DNA from: Planctomycetota bacterium
GTDB taxonomy: Bacteria; Planctomycetota; B15-G4
Assembly (NCBI GenBank): GCA_021604805.1
Contig: BQJR01000002.1
Span: forward strand, 642,665-706,664
Direction: 5' to 3'
Length of the DNA stretch: 64,000 nucleotides
The notes beneath the pieces were generated by a model that was given only the letters and a program-made list of their open reading frames with translations, had not been told where the DNA came from and ran no database searches. The first letter of the stretch is position 1. Each line of letters begins with the position of its first letter. Position numbers and translations under genes: made by a program. Below are positions 41,267 to 49,327 of the stretch, in pieces.

Positions 41267-42634
41267 ATGCCGCCCATGTCAGCCCGCGTCGCGATCGCTG
41301 GAGGAGGCCCCGCGGGTCTGATGATGGGGCGTCTGCTCGCTGCAGACGGCCACGACGTGAAGGTCTTCGAGGCTGGCTCCGAGATCGGCGGGCTGTGCCG
41401 CAGCCGGGTGGTCGACGGCTACACCTTCGATCTCGCCGGCGGTCACATCATGTTCACGCGCAACCAGCGCGTGTCCGACTTCTGGACCGAGCTCTTCGCC
41501 GACGACCCGGCCGTCGAGACCGAACGCTGCACGCGGATCCTGCATCGCAAGGACCACTTCGTCAGCTACCCCTTCGAGAACGCGCTGGGCGAGCTGCCGC
41601 TGGAGCACAACCTCGAGTGCACCGAGGCCTCGCTGCAGTCGTACCTACGACGCCGCGCGGGCGACCCCGAGCCCGACAACTTCCACGACTGGATCCGCTG
41701 GAAGATGGGCGCCGGTATCGCCGAGCACTTCATGGACCCGTACAACCGCAAGATCTGGAAGTCGGATCTGCGCGAGATGGGTTGCAGTTGGATCGCGGGT
41801 CGCGTGCCCGATGCTCCGCTGGAAGACGTGCTCACCGCGAGCCTCGGCCGCACCACCGACGGCTACACGCACCAGTCGCACTTCCGCTATCCGCGCACCG
41901 GCGGCTTCGCGGCGATCCACGAGCGCATCGCGCGCCCGATCGTGGCGCGCATCGAGACGAACCATCCCGTGCAGAACATCGAGCGCGCGCCCGACGGCGG
42001 CTGGCTCGTGGACGGCGAGCGCTTCGACCACGTGATCTCCACGGTGCCGCTGCACGTTTTGCCACGCCTGATGCCCGCCATGGATGCAGGCGCCGCGGCC
42101 GCCGCCAGCGCGCTGCAGTGGCGCGGCGTGGCCGGTTACCTGTTCGGCATCGAAGCCGAGTTCGTGCGTCCGTTCTCGTGGGTCTACCTGCCGCACGCCG
42201 ACCAGGGCCCCACGAACCGCATCACTTACTTGAGCAACTACAGCCCCGAGAACGCGCCGTCCGGCAAGGGCTCGATCATGGCTGAGGTCACCTACAACCC
42301 CGCCACACCTCCGGGCATCGACGACGCCGGGCGCATGGAAGTCGCCAAGGGCTTGGAGCAAGCCGGCTTGCTCGACGCGTCACGCCTGGAAGTCACCGAC
42401 GCGCACCTCAACCCGGTGTCCTACATCCTCTACGACCTCGACTTCGAGTCGAAGCGCAACACCGTGCTCGCATGGACCGACGCGCAAGAGGGCCTGCACT
42501 GCATCGGCCGCTTCGGTCGCTACGAGTATCACAACTCCGACCAAGTGCTCGCGCGCTGCTTCGAGTTGCACGACAAGCTCGCGCCGGTGCTCGCGCGCGG
42601 CGGCGGACCGCTCGCTGATCCTGCCGATGGCTGA
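41267..42634 (+). CDS. FAD-dependent oxidoreductase, UDP-galactopyranose-mutase/PPOX-like
   Basis: 455 residues from ATG 41267 (a second ATG at 41276 is as good). ADP-binding motif VAIAGGGPAGLMMGRLLAADG, then FEAGSEIGGLCRS, and FDLAGGHIMF. In mid-protein NFHDWIRWKMGAGIAEHFMDPYNRKIWKSDLREM is shared in pattern with the paralogue at 57445. A C-terminal GRFGRYEYHNSDQVLARC closes the FAD site. Family members include UDP-galactopyranose mutases and flavin amine oxidases; here it overlaps a GT2 gene by 8 bp, so conversion of a nucleotide sugar or glycan intermediate is plausible. The 283 bp between it and the divergent MATE gene hold no gene. Confidence 0.82.
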   Translation: MPPMSARVAIAGGGPAGLMMGRLLAADGHDVKVFEAGSEIGGLCRSRVVDGYTFDLAGGHIMFTRNQRVSDFWTELFADDPAVETERCTRILHRKDHFVSYPFENALGELPLEHNLECTEASLQSYLRRRAGDPEPDNFHDWIRWKMGAGIAEHFMDPYNRKIWKSDLREMGCSWIAGRVPDAPLEDVLTASLGRTTDGYTHQSHFRYPRTGGFAAIHERIARPIVARIETNHPVQNIERAPDGGWLVDGERFDHVISTVPLHVLPRLMPAMDAGAAAAASALQWRGVAGYLFGIEAEFVRPFSWVYLPHADQGPTNRITYLSNYSPENAPSGKGSIMAEVTYNPATPPGIDDAGRMEVAKGLEQAGLLDASRLEVTDAHLNPVSYILYDLDFESKRNTVLAWTDAQEGLHCIGRFGRYEYHNSDQVLARCFELHDKLAPVLARGGGPLADPADG

Positions 42635-43604
42635 GCGCGCGACCACGCGCGCGAGCGCCCGCGCGGCGCTGGTGATCCCCACGCTCAACGGTGGCGAGCG
42701 TTTCGCGCGCTGTCTCGAGATGTGGCGCGCGCAGGAGGGCGTCGGGGAACTGGAGATCTGCTGCCCCGACTCCGGCAGTCGCGATGGCACGGTCGACGTG
42801 ATCCGCAAGCACAACGGGCGTGTGCTCCCGATCCCGTCGCGCGAGTTCAATCACGGCGACACGCGCAACCGCGCCGTGGCCGTGGTGCGCGCCGACTACG
42901 TGTTCCTCTCCGTGCAAGACGCCGTGCCGCTCGACACGCGCATGGCCGCCGAACTGCTCGCCCCGCTCGAAGCCGACCCCGGGCTGGCCGCCACCTTCGG
43001 CCGCCAAGTGCCGCTGCCCGATTGCCATCCCGTGCTCGAAGCGCGCATCGCTGGTTGGGCCGGCGGCAGCGAACCCGTGGTGCAGGAACTCGGCGCGCGA
43101 CGCTGGGACGACCTCGAACCGATGGAGCGCCTGGGCCTGATCCGCTACGACCACGTGATCGCCTGCATGCGCCGCTCGGTGTGGGAGCGCCTGCGCTTCG
43201 AAGCGCTGTCCTTCGGCGAAGACATCGGCTGGGCCGTGCGCGTGATCCGTCCCGGCGGGCGCATCGCCTTCGTGCCCAGCGCCGCCGTGGAGCACAGCCA
43301 CGACCGTCCGGCCTTCGAGGAAGCGCGCCGCATCTACTGCGACCATCGCAACCTCAAGGCGCTCGTCGGGTTGACGACCGTCCCCAGCCATCAGCAGCTC
43401 AAGGCCAACGTGCAGGCCGCCCGACAACACTATCGTGCGCTCATCGATGCGCGAGACGACGTGGACGAGGCCACCCGCGCGCGCTGGCACGAATGGGCGC
43501 ACGCGCTGGCCGGCTACGAGAACTGGGCGCAGTACCTCGGCGCCAACTTCGCGCGCCGCTGGTGGTTCACTCCTGTTGATCGCTGGTTGCGACGCGGCAT
43601 CTGA
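42627..43604 (+). CDS. GT2 glycosyltransferase (rhamnosyltransferase-like)
   Basis: 325 residues. VIPTLNGGERFARCLEMW start of the GT-A fold, then CCPDSGSRDGTVDVI, FNHGDTRNRAVAVV and FLSVQDAVPLD (Q-D-A in place of DxD), with SFGEDIGWAVRVI as the acceptor ED motif. Overlaps the preceding FAD enzyme. Likely a surface-glycan sugar transferase. Confidence 0.88.
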   Translation: MAERATTRASARAALVIPTLNGGERFARCLEMWRAQEGVGELEICCPDSGSRDGTVDVIRKHNGRVLPIPSREFNHGDTRNRAVAVVRADYVFLSVQDAVPLDTRMAAELLAPLEADPGLAATFGRQVPLPDCHPVLEARIAGWAGGSEPVVQELGARRWDDLEPMERLGLIRYDHVIACMRRSVWERLRFEALSFGEDIGWAVRVIRPGGRIAFVPSAAVEHSHDRPAFEEARRIYCDHRNLKALVGLTTVPSHQQLKANVQAARQHYRALIDARDDVDEATRARWHEWAHALAGYENWAQYLGANFARRWWFTPVDRWLRRGI

Positions 43605-43645
43605 TCGCAGCCGACCACTTGCCGCAAGTTGCTCTCCGAGACACG

Positions 43646-45520
43646 ATGAAGGCTTCCATGACGCGCGCCACCTTGCTTGTTTCGATCGCCCTGCTGCTCG
43701 CCGGCTGCGGGGATTCCGTGCCACCGCGGGCGGGCGGCCCGCGCACGGTCGTGCTGATCAGCCTGGACACGCTGCGTCCCGACCGACTCGGTGCCTACGG
43801 TGGCGCCGACGGCGTGTCGCCCGTGCTCGACGCCTTCGCGCAGGAGGCCGCGGTCTTCGATCAAGCGCTGGCGCCCGCGCCGTGGACGCTACCGAGTCAC
43901 CTCACGATGCTCACCGGGCTCGACACCTCCGCGCACGGCGTGCTCAACGCGGGGCGCTCGCTGAGTGGCAAGGTCGTCACGCTGGCCGAGTCGCTGGCCG
44001 GCGCCGGCTATCGCACCGCAGCCTTCACCGACGGCGGCTTCGTCTCCGCGCGCAACGGCGTGAACGACGGCTTCCAAGTCTTCGACGACGAACGCAGCGA
44101 AGAGGGCCCGAACGGCTTCACGCGCCTGCTCCCGAAAGCCCTCGATTGGCTCGACGACCGCAGCGCGGACGACAGCTTCTTCCTGTTCCTGCACACCTTC
44201 GACGCGCACACGCCCTACGATTCGCCGCCCGAGGAAACGCTCGAACAGTTCCGCGCGCGCCCCGTCGATCACGATCCGCGCGACGCGAAGTTGCGTCACC
44301 TGCGCTGGTTCTATCAGCAGACCAAGGTCGGCCTCACGAACTACGCCCAGATCGACGCGGTGCTCAACGACTACGACGCGGGCGTGCATCACGCCGACCA
44401 AGGCGTGGGCCAAGTGCTCGACAAGCTTCGCGCGCTCGGCCGCTACGACGACGCGCTGATCATCGTCACCTCGGACCACGGCGAAGCCTTCCTCGAACAC
44501 GGGCTGCACGTGGGTCACGGCGTGGGCATCCACGACGACGAGCTGCGTGTGCCGCTCATGGTGAAGTTCCCCGGCGGCGAGGGCGCGGGCGAGCGTCACG
44601 AAGAACTCGTGGGACTGGTCGACATCACGCGCACCGTGCTCGACGTGGAAGGCTTGGAGCCCGACACGAACACGCAAGGCGAGAGCTTGCTCGGTCTCGC
44701 ACGCGACAAGCCACGTCGCACGAACTGGATCCTCGGATCGAGCACGAACACGCGCACCTTCTTCCTGGTGGCCAACGATTGGAAGTACGTGGCGGTGCCC
44801 GGGGTCGACCCGTTCCGCTCGGCCTACGCGCACCTCGGCCCGGCAACGCCCACGAGCATCACGCTGCCGCAGGTGGAAGCGGAGTACGAGACGCGCCTGC
44901 CGAGCGGCGAGTCGATCCCGCGAGCCTACGACCAAACCGGCGACCCGCTCGCGATCCAGGACCTGATGCCGGGCAACGAACAGCTCTTCAACCGTCGCGC
45001 GGATCCCGACGAACTGCACGATCTCGCCGGCGTCGACGAAGAGCGCCTCACGCAGATGCGCGAACTCTTCCAGAGTCGTCAGCAAGCGTCCGACGCGATC
45101 AACACCGACCTGATCGACCTCAACGCCGACGACTTCACGGAGATCGATCCCGCCGAGCAGCGCGTGCTGGCTGCGCTCGGTTACCTCGGCACGCAATCGA
45201 AGGACAACTACAAGGGCGTGCCGCCGAAGATGCGGACCTGGGCCTTTAATCGGCACGAAGGCCCCGACATGACCGCGCTCCACGAAGGCGATTCGCTGCT
45301 GCACGAAGTCCGACTCAAAGTCGCCGCGGGCGAGACGCCGAGCGCGAGTGAACTCGCGCGCTTCGCGGACATCGCGTTGAGCTTCGGCCTCTGGCGACGC
45401 GAGAACTTGAAGCACCGCGCGCGTGTCGACTGGCGCCTCTACGAACTCATCGAGCTCGCCGCCGAGGTCGACGCGCCGCTCGACAAAGCCGCGCTGCTCA
45501 AAGAGATCCGCGACAACTGA
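43646..45520 (+). CDS. Sulfatase-fold lipoprotein with Thr at the nucleophile position
   Basis: 624 residues from ATG 43646 (ATG 43658 is an alternative). Lipobox LVSIALLLAGC (Cys21). Sulfatase fold: ISLDTLRPDRLGAYGG with metal ligand D41; WTLPSHLTMLTGL with Thr81 where FGly would be and His in place of Arg; VTSDHGEAFLEHG with metal His/Asp. About 170 extra residues follow the fold, without a recognisable domain. Phosphodiester or phosphotransferase chemistry is more likely than sulfate hydrolysis. Surface-anchored; downstream of the FAD/GT2 pair by 41 bp. Confidence 0.85.
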   Translation: MKASMTRATLLVSIALLLAGCGDSVPPRAGGPRTVVLISLDTLRPDRLGAYGGADGVSPVLDAFAQEAAVFDQALAPAPWTLPSHLTMLTGLDTSAHGVLNAGRSLSGKVVTLAESLAGAGYRTAAFTDGGFVSARNGVNDGFQVFDDERSEEGPNGFTRLLPKALDWLDDRSADDSFFLFLHTFDAHTPYDSPPEETLEQFRARPVDHDPRDAKLRHLRWFYQQTKVGLTNYAQIDAVLNDYDAGVHHADQGVGQVLDKLRALGRYDDALIIVTSDHGEAFLEHGLHVGHGVGIHDDELRVPLMVKFPGGEGAGERHEELVGLVDITRTVLDVEGLEPDTNTQGESLLGLARDKPRRTNWILGSSTNTRTFFLVANDWKYVAVPGVDPFRSAYAHLGPATPTSITLPQVEAEYETRLPSGESIPRAYDQTGDPLAIQDLMPGNEQLFNRRADPDELHDLAGVDEERLTQMRELFQSRQQASDAINTDLIDLNADDFTEIDPAEQRVLAALGYLGTQSKDNYKGVPPKMRTWAFNRHEGPDMTALHEGDSLLHEVRLKVAAGETPSASELARFADIALSFGLWRRENLKHRARVDWRLYELIELAAEVDAPLDKAALLKEIRDN

Positions 45521-45533
45521 GTGTGTACAGCGC

Positions 45534-45553
45534 GCTCTGTGCGCGCGCAGAGC
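45534..45553. terminator. Small hairpin between convergent genes
   Basis: GCTCTG / CAGAGC with an 8-nt loop, 14 nt after the sulfatase-fold gene stop and before the convergent moaA end. Short stem and no T-run. Confidence 0.3.
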
Positions 45554-45614
45554 TCGGGGGCTCGTGGCAGGCGACGCTCGCTGCGCGCGACCTCACGACG
45601 CGCGCAACCCGCGC

Positions 45615-46619
45615 TCAGCCGCCCACGCGGTTCATCTGCACGTGACCCACACCGTCGTGGACGGGCGGCTTCACGCGGCGCAGCCATTCCAGGCTCTCGA
45701 TGAGCCCGTCACGTAGGTCGCCGCTGCGCACCATCTCGCGGATCGACACTTCGCCGCCGTCGAACAAGCACGAGCGCAGCACGCCCTCGGAGGTGAGGCG
45801 CACGCGGTTGCAGGTCTCGCAGAAGGGCAGCGAGATGGCCGCGATGATGCCCACGCGCTGGCCGGTGCTCGACAGCGTGAAGGTGTCGGCCGGGCCGGTG
45901 CCGCGTTGGCGCGGTGCGAGTTCGCCGTGTTGCTCGATGCGCGCGCGGATCTCGCTGAGCGGCACGCGTGTGGCGTCGAGGCCGTAGCTGTTGCTCGTCA
46001 TCGGCATGAACTCGATGAAGCGCTGCTCGAAACCACGCTCGTTGCTGAAGGCCAGCATGTCGCCGAGTTCGTCGTCGTTGAAGCCGCCCATGACCACGGT
46101 GTTGAGCTTGGTGCCCGCGAAGCCAGCGCGCTCGGCGGCGTCGAGGCCGCGCATCACGGCGGGCAGGCCGGGGCGACGCGCGAGGCGTTCGAAGCGCTCG
46201 GCGTTGAGCGTGTCGAGGCTCACGTTGAGACGGTCGAGGCCGGCGTCGCGCAAAGCAGCGGCGTGACGGTCGAGCAGCATCGCGTTGGTGGTGAGCGCGA
46301 CTTCGGGCGGGTTGGGCAGCGCTTTGAGCATCCCGACGAGCAGCGCGAGGTCGCGTCGCAACAGCGGCTCGCCGCCGGTGATACGGATCTTGCGCACGCC
46401 GCGCTCCACGAGCACCGACGCGACCTGCGCGATCTCCTCGAAGCTCAACAAGCGATCGCGATCGAGGAAGGTCTGGTCCTCGGGCATGCAGTAGCGGCAG
46501 CGCAGGTTGCAGCGATCCGTGACCGAGATGCGCAGGTAGTTGATCGTGCGCGCGTCGCCCAGCTCGGCGTCGGCAGAGCCTGGTGCAGTGTCGCGAGGAT
46601 GTGGGTCGACGATGATCAC
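45615..46619 (-). CDS. moaA: GTP 3',8-cyclase, molybdenum cofactor biosynthesis
   Basis: 334 residues from GTG 46619. Radical SAM cluster CNLRCRYC (C37, C41, C44), ITGGEPLLRRDL, NVSLDTL, and the second iron-sulfur site C267, C270, C284 (CETCNRVRLTSEGVLRSC). It ends ...RVGG, the C-terminal double glycine that enters the active site. Converts GTP into 3',8-cH2GTP in the first step of molybdopterin synthesis. No other moa gene is adjacent; MoaC and others must be elsewhere. The start lies 8 nt after a TAGTCT box. Confidence 0.95.
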   Translation of the reverse strand: MIIVDPHPRDTAPGSADAELGDARTINYLRISVTDRCNLRCRYCMPEDQTFLDRDRLLSFEEIAQVASVLVERGVRKIRITGGEPLLRRDLALLVGMLKALPNPPEVALTTNAMLLDRHAAALRDAGLDRLNVSLDTLNAERFERLARRPGLPAVMRGLDAAERAGFAGTKLNTVVMGGFNDDELGDMLAFSNERGFEQRFIEFMPMTSNSYGLDATRVPLSEIRARIEQHGELAPRQRGTGPADTFTLSSTGQRVGIIAAISLPFCETCNRVRLTSEGVLRSCLFDGGEVSIREMVRSGDLRDGLIESLEWLRRVKPPVHDGVGHVQMNRVGG

Positions 46620-46627
46620 GGGCAGCC

Positions 46628-46633
46628 AGACTA
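46628..46633 (-). promoter_or_regulatory. TGC-TAGTCT extended -10, 8 nt before moaA
   Basis: Minus strand TGC followed by TAGTCT (46633-46628), then GGCTGCCC and GTG. Extended -10 without a -35 and without space for a Shine-Dalgarno. Confidence 0.45.
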
Positions 46634-46696
46634 GCAGACGGCGCGCGCCCCGATCGCTCGGGACCCGCGCCGCCAGAAACCGATCAACGAGTCGGC

Positions 46697-47959
46697 TCAG
46701 AGGAAGTCGACGAGTTGATCCATGAGGCTCTCGTTGTGGAGCTTGTGCAGCGCCTTGACCTGCATCTGGCGCACCCGTTCACGCGACACCTTCATGCTCG
46801 TGCCGATGGCTTCCAGCGTTTCCGGGCTGGTGCCGCCGAGGCCGAAGCGCCGGCTGATGATCTCGCGCTCTTGTTTCGAGAGGTGCTCGGCCATCACGTC
46901 GTCGAGGCGGCGGCCGAGAGCGTGCTTCTCGGAGTCGGTGATCTCCTCGTCGGGAGCGTCGGCTGCCAGCAAGGCCGCGAAGGAGATCTCGCCTTCGTCA
47001 CCCTTGAGCGGGATGTCCAGCGAGTAGGGGTTCCGGTCGGTCTCGATCAAGCGCGCCGCGCTGGCACGGTTGGTCTCGAACAACTCGGACAACTCGCCCA
47101 CGTCCACATCCTTGTGGTTGCGCGGGAGCTTGCCTTCGCGCCGCAGACGACGCAGCTTCTGCTGCACGTAGTTGGGCACGCGCACGATGCCGCGGTTCGC
47201 CGTGATCAGGCGCTCGATGGCCTGACGCACCCAGAAGGCCGCGTAGGTCTGGAAGCGGACGTCCTTGCGCCAGTCGAACTTCTCGACCGCACGGATGAGT
47301 GACGCGTTGCCCTCTTGGATCAAGTCCATCGCCGGCAAACCGTAGGTGCGGTAGGCCGCCGACATCCCGATCACGATGAACAGGTTGCGCTCCACGTAGT
47401 GCTGACGCACGCGGTTGTACTCGGACATCATGTTGAGCACGACCGGGTCGCGGCTCTCGCAGGGCAGCTCGGCCAGCAGGGCTTCGAGGCCGTCCGGGGC
47501 CTCTTGCTCCATGGCTTCGCGGAGCGCGTCGCAGTTCACGCCGCGCTCGATGAGCTCGGTGCGCTTGTCGGCCGGCAGCCGCGTGGCCGCCACGACCTTC
47601 TCGAGACGCGCGCGTGCGAGCTCGAGCCGTCGCGCGAGTTGGTGTTCTTCTTCGCGCGTCATGCGGCGCAGAGAGCGCACTTGCTCGGAGTACTGGCGGT
47701 AGAAATCCGAGTCGTTGAGCACCTCGGCGGGGAGCGCGAGGTTGATGTCCTCGTTCATCACGTCGTCGGGGTTCTTGGCGGCGGTGATGATCACCTCGCT
47801 CAGCGACCGCAACAGCGCGGACATCTTGGCGGGCGACGAGCAGGCGTCGAGCAACATCGGGTCGAGGGAGTCCCAGGCGATCTCACCCTGCGCACGTGCC
47901 TGCTCGAGCACGCGGCGCTTCTCACTGGGTGTGTACGGGACGAAAGTTGAGGTCTTCAT
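46697..47959 (-). CDS. Sigma-70 family factor, group 2-like
   Basis: 420 residues from ATG 47959, overlapping the MerR stop (TGATG). Region 1.2/2.1 (MTREEEHQLARRLELARARLEKVV), region 2 core RNLFIVIGMSAAYRTYGLPAMDLIQEGNASLIRAVEKFDWRKDVRFQTYAAFWVRQAIERLI, region 3, and region 4 EREIISRRFGLGGTSPETLEAIGTSMKVSRERVRQMQVKALHKL. The N-terminal ~110 residues are unusual and may be an inhibitory or sensing part. Unlike ECF factors it has regions 1.2-4. It is co-encoded with and probably controlled by the MerR-family protein. Confidence 0.92.
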   Translation of the reverse strand: MKTSTFVPYTPSEKRRVLEQARAQGEIAWDSLDPMLLDACSSPAKMSALLRSLSEVIITAAKNPDDVMNEDINLALPAEVLNDSDFYRQYSEQVRSLRRMTREEEHQLARRLELARARLEKVVAATRLPADKRTELIERGVNCDALREAMEQEAPDGLEALLAELPCESRDPVVLNMMSEYNRVRQHYVERNLFIVIGMSAAYRTYGLPAMDLIQEGNASLIRAVEKFDWRKDVRFQTYAAFWVRQAIERLITANRGIVRVPNYVQQKLRRLRREGKLPRNHKDVDVGELSELFETNRASAARLIETDRNPYSLDIPLKGDEGEISFAALLAADAPDEEITDSEKHALGRRLDDVMAEHLSKQEREIISRRFGLGGTSPETLEAIGTSMKVSRERVRQMQVKALHKLHNESLMDQLVDFL

Positions 47960-48444
47960 CAGGGCACCTCTTCTTCTTGGATGCGGAGGAGAGAAACCAG
48001 TACGTCCGGCAGGGAGGAGCCGGTGGACCGGGTGAGGCAGGGAGGGCACTCGTGATCGAGCGCTTTCCCGTGGCAGCCGTCGCACTTGCCGAGCGTGGCG
48101 CGGGCCAGCGCGAGGGCGTCGTGCAGCGTTTTCAATCGGGAGAGTTGTTGCTGAACGGCGGCTTGTTGATGCGCGAGCGCGGCGTCGAGATCCTCGAAAC
48201 CGGCGAGCGCGGTGGACGATGTGTGGGGACTCACCTGAAGTTCGCGGATTCGCTCGAGACTCAGCCCGGCGGCCTTGAGCGCCAGCACCCCTCGGGCCGC
48301 CCGTCGTTGAGCCTCGCCGTAGGCTCGGAAGCCGCCCGGAGTGCGCTCGGCCTCGGGGATCAGCCCGCGCTCCTCCCAATACCGGAGGGTGCGAGGCGTG
48401 AGCCCGAGGGTTTCAGCGAAGGCACCGATGCGGTTCTGGGTCAT
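47959..48444 (-). CDS. MerR-family regulator with a Cys-rich C-terminus
   Basis: 161 residues. Winged HTH FAETLGLTPRTLRYWEERGLIPEAERTPGGFRAY, dimerisation coiled coil ~80-115, then KCDGCHGKALDHECPPC: a CxxC...CxxC pair with two His, a candidate zinc or redox switch. Typical MerR proteins distort a 19-20 bp spacer promoter; the dyad at 48519-48534 upstream could be its site. It is followed by a sigma factor gene in the same unit, so the metal or redox signal would be passed to a second transcriptional layer. Confidence 0.88.
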   Translation of the reverse strand: MTQNRIGAFAETLGLTPRTLRYWEERGLIPEAERTPGGFRAYGEAQRRAARGVLALKAAGLSLERIRELQVSPHTSSTALAGFEDLDAALAHQQAAVQQQLSRLKTLHDALALARATLGKCDGCHGKALDHECPPCLTRSTGSSLPDVLVSLLRIQEEEVP

Positions 48445-48518
48445 GGCTGGGAGCTCGACGAGACGAAGCGTTGCTGGTTCGGTCGACTGTGATGCCGAAG
48501 AGACGCTGCGGGATAACG

Positions 48519-48534
48519 TTGACGTACACGTAAA
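48519..48534. promoter_or_regulatory. Operator-like dyad upstream of merR
   Basis: TTGACGT-AC-ACGTAAA: 6 of 7 positions match in the dyad (the third pair, G/A, does not). It is 75-90 nt before the MerR start in the only AT-rich patch of the gap. MerR sites lie between promoter elements; no clear -35/-10 pair frames it. Confidence 0.35.
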
Positions 48535-48667
48535 TGTTTGGACGCAGCAGCCGAACCACGAATCAGCCCAACGAACGGGCCCGAATGGCCCAAATGCGAC
48601 GACGCCGAGGGAACGCGTCCTCGCCGAGCCCGCAGAATCCCTGCCGCAGCGCCCTTCTCAGCGACTC

Positions 48668-48709
48668 GAGCACCTGGAAGCAGCGCGAGCTCAGGCGCGA
48701 CAGGTGCTC
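48668..48709 (-). terminator. Inverted repeat downstream of the DUF5658 gene
   Basis: Perfect 9-bp arms GAGCACCTG / CAGGTGCTC with a 24-nt loop, 46 nt after the DUF5658 stop. No T-run. An 11-nt direct copy of the left arm (GAGCACCTGGA) recurs inside the end of the DUF5658 gene near 48772. Confidence 0.35.
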
Positions 48710-48754
48710 AGGGGCGGCACAGGCTCGACGGCCGTGCCAGCTCCCGCAGCGAAC

Positions 48755-49249
48755 TCAGCCCTGCATCGCGAGCACCTGGAGAACCAAGTGATACACGCCG
48801 AGCAGGAAGTAGAAGCCGAAGCCGATACCGAGCGCCAAGCGAGCCGGCTTGAAGTTCTTGTGGAGCATCACGAACAGCAGGCACAGGCCCGAGAGCACGC
48901 CCTTGAAGAGCACGAAGAACACCGCGCCCTGATCGATCATCCACTGCGCCACAGGGTTGAACTCGCGTCCGCCCTTGCCGAGGTAGACCAGCGTGAGCAC
49001 CGAGTCGGCGACCGTGAGCGCGAAGAAGATCAGCAGCAAGGCCGTGAGGCGCGGGCTGTACATGTCCACGTACACGTTCTCGATCTCGCCATCGCGGCGA
49101 CCGGCGCGTCGCCGGCCTCCGAAGAAGCTGTAGCGGGAGAGCATCGGGGTCGCGCGTTGGCGACGGTCGGGACCGCGCGGGCGCTCGCCGTCGAGAGGCG
49201 CGGCGGCGGCTGCCGAGGACGCGTCGTGTTGTGGGTTCGGAGTGTCCAT
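48755..49249 (-). CDS. DUF5658-type small membrane protein
   Basis: 164 residues. A charged, Arg-rich N-terminal ~65 residues (GGRRRAGRRDG), then three TM helices: LTALLLIFFALTVADSVLTLVYL, FFVLFKGVLSGLCLLFVML, and LGIGFGFYFLLGVYHLVLQVL, with the GREFNPVAQWMI loop between. The arrangement matches DUF5658, of unknown function and common in Planctomycetota and other phyla. A near-match -10 (TAGAGA) lies 5 nt before ATG. Confidence 0.8.
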   Translation of the reverse strand: MDTPNPQHDASSAAAAAPLDGERPRGPDRRQRATPMLSRYSFFGGRRRAGRRDGEIENVYVDMYSPRLTALLLIFFALTVADSVLTLVYLGKGGREFNPVAQWMIDQGAVFFVLFKGVLSGLCLLFVMLHKNFKPARLALGIGFGFYFLLGVYHLVLQVLAMQG

Positions 49250-49312
49250 CGCCGTCTCTATCGACCGATCGGGCTTCCAACTTGGGGCCGGTCCTTGCCC
49301 GCCCAGATCCTA

Positions 49313-49318
49313 TAGACT
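49313..49318 (+). promoter_or_regulatory. TATAGACT -10 box, 9 nt before the TMTC-like gene
   Basis: TAGACT (49313-49318, within TATAGACT), CCCGCCCCC, ATG 49328. There is no purine-rich Shine-Dalgarno; the leader is all C and G. Confidence 0.5.
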
Positions 49319-49327
49319 CCCGCCCCC

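Larger units (their letters stand above)
48445..48754. other. 310-bp intergenic region upstream of the merR-sigma operon
   Basis: Contains the operator-like dyad at 48519-48534 and the hairpin at 48668-48709, and a relatively AT-rich patch around 48510-48545. I find no gene. Confidence 0.6.
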
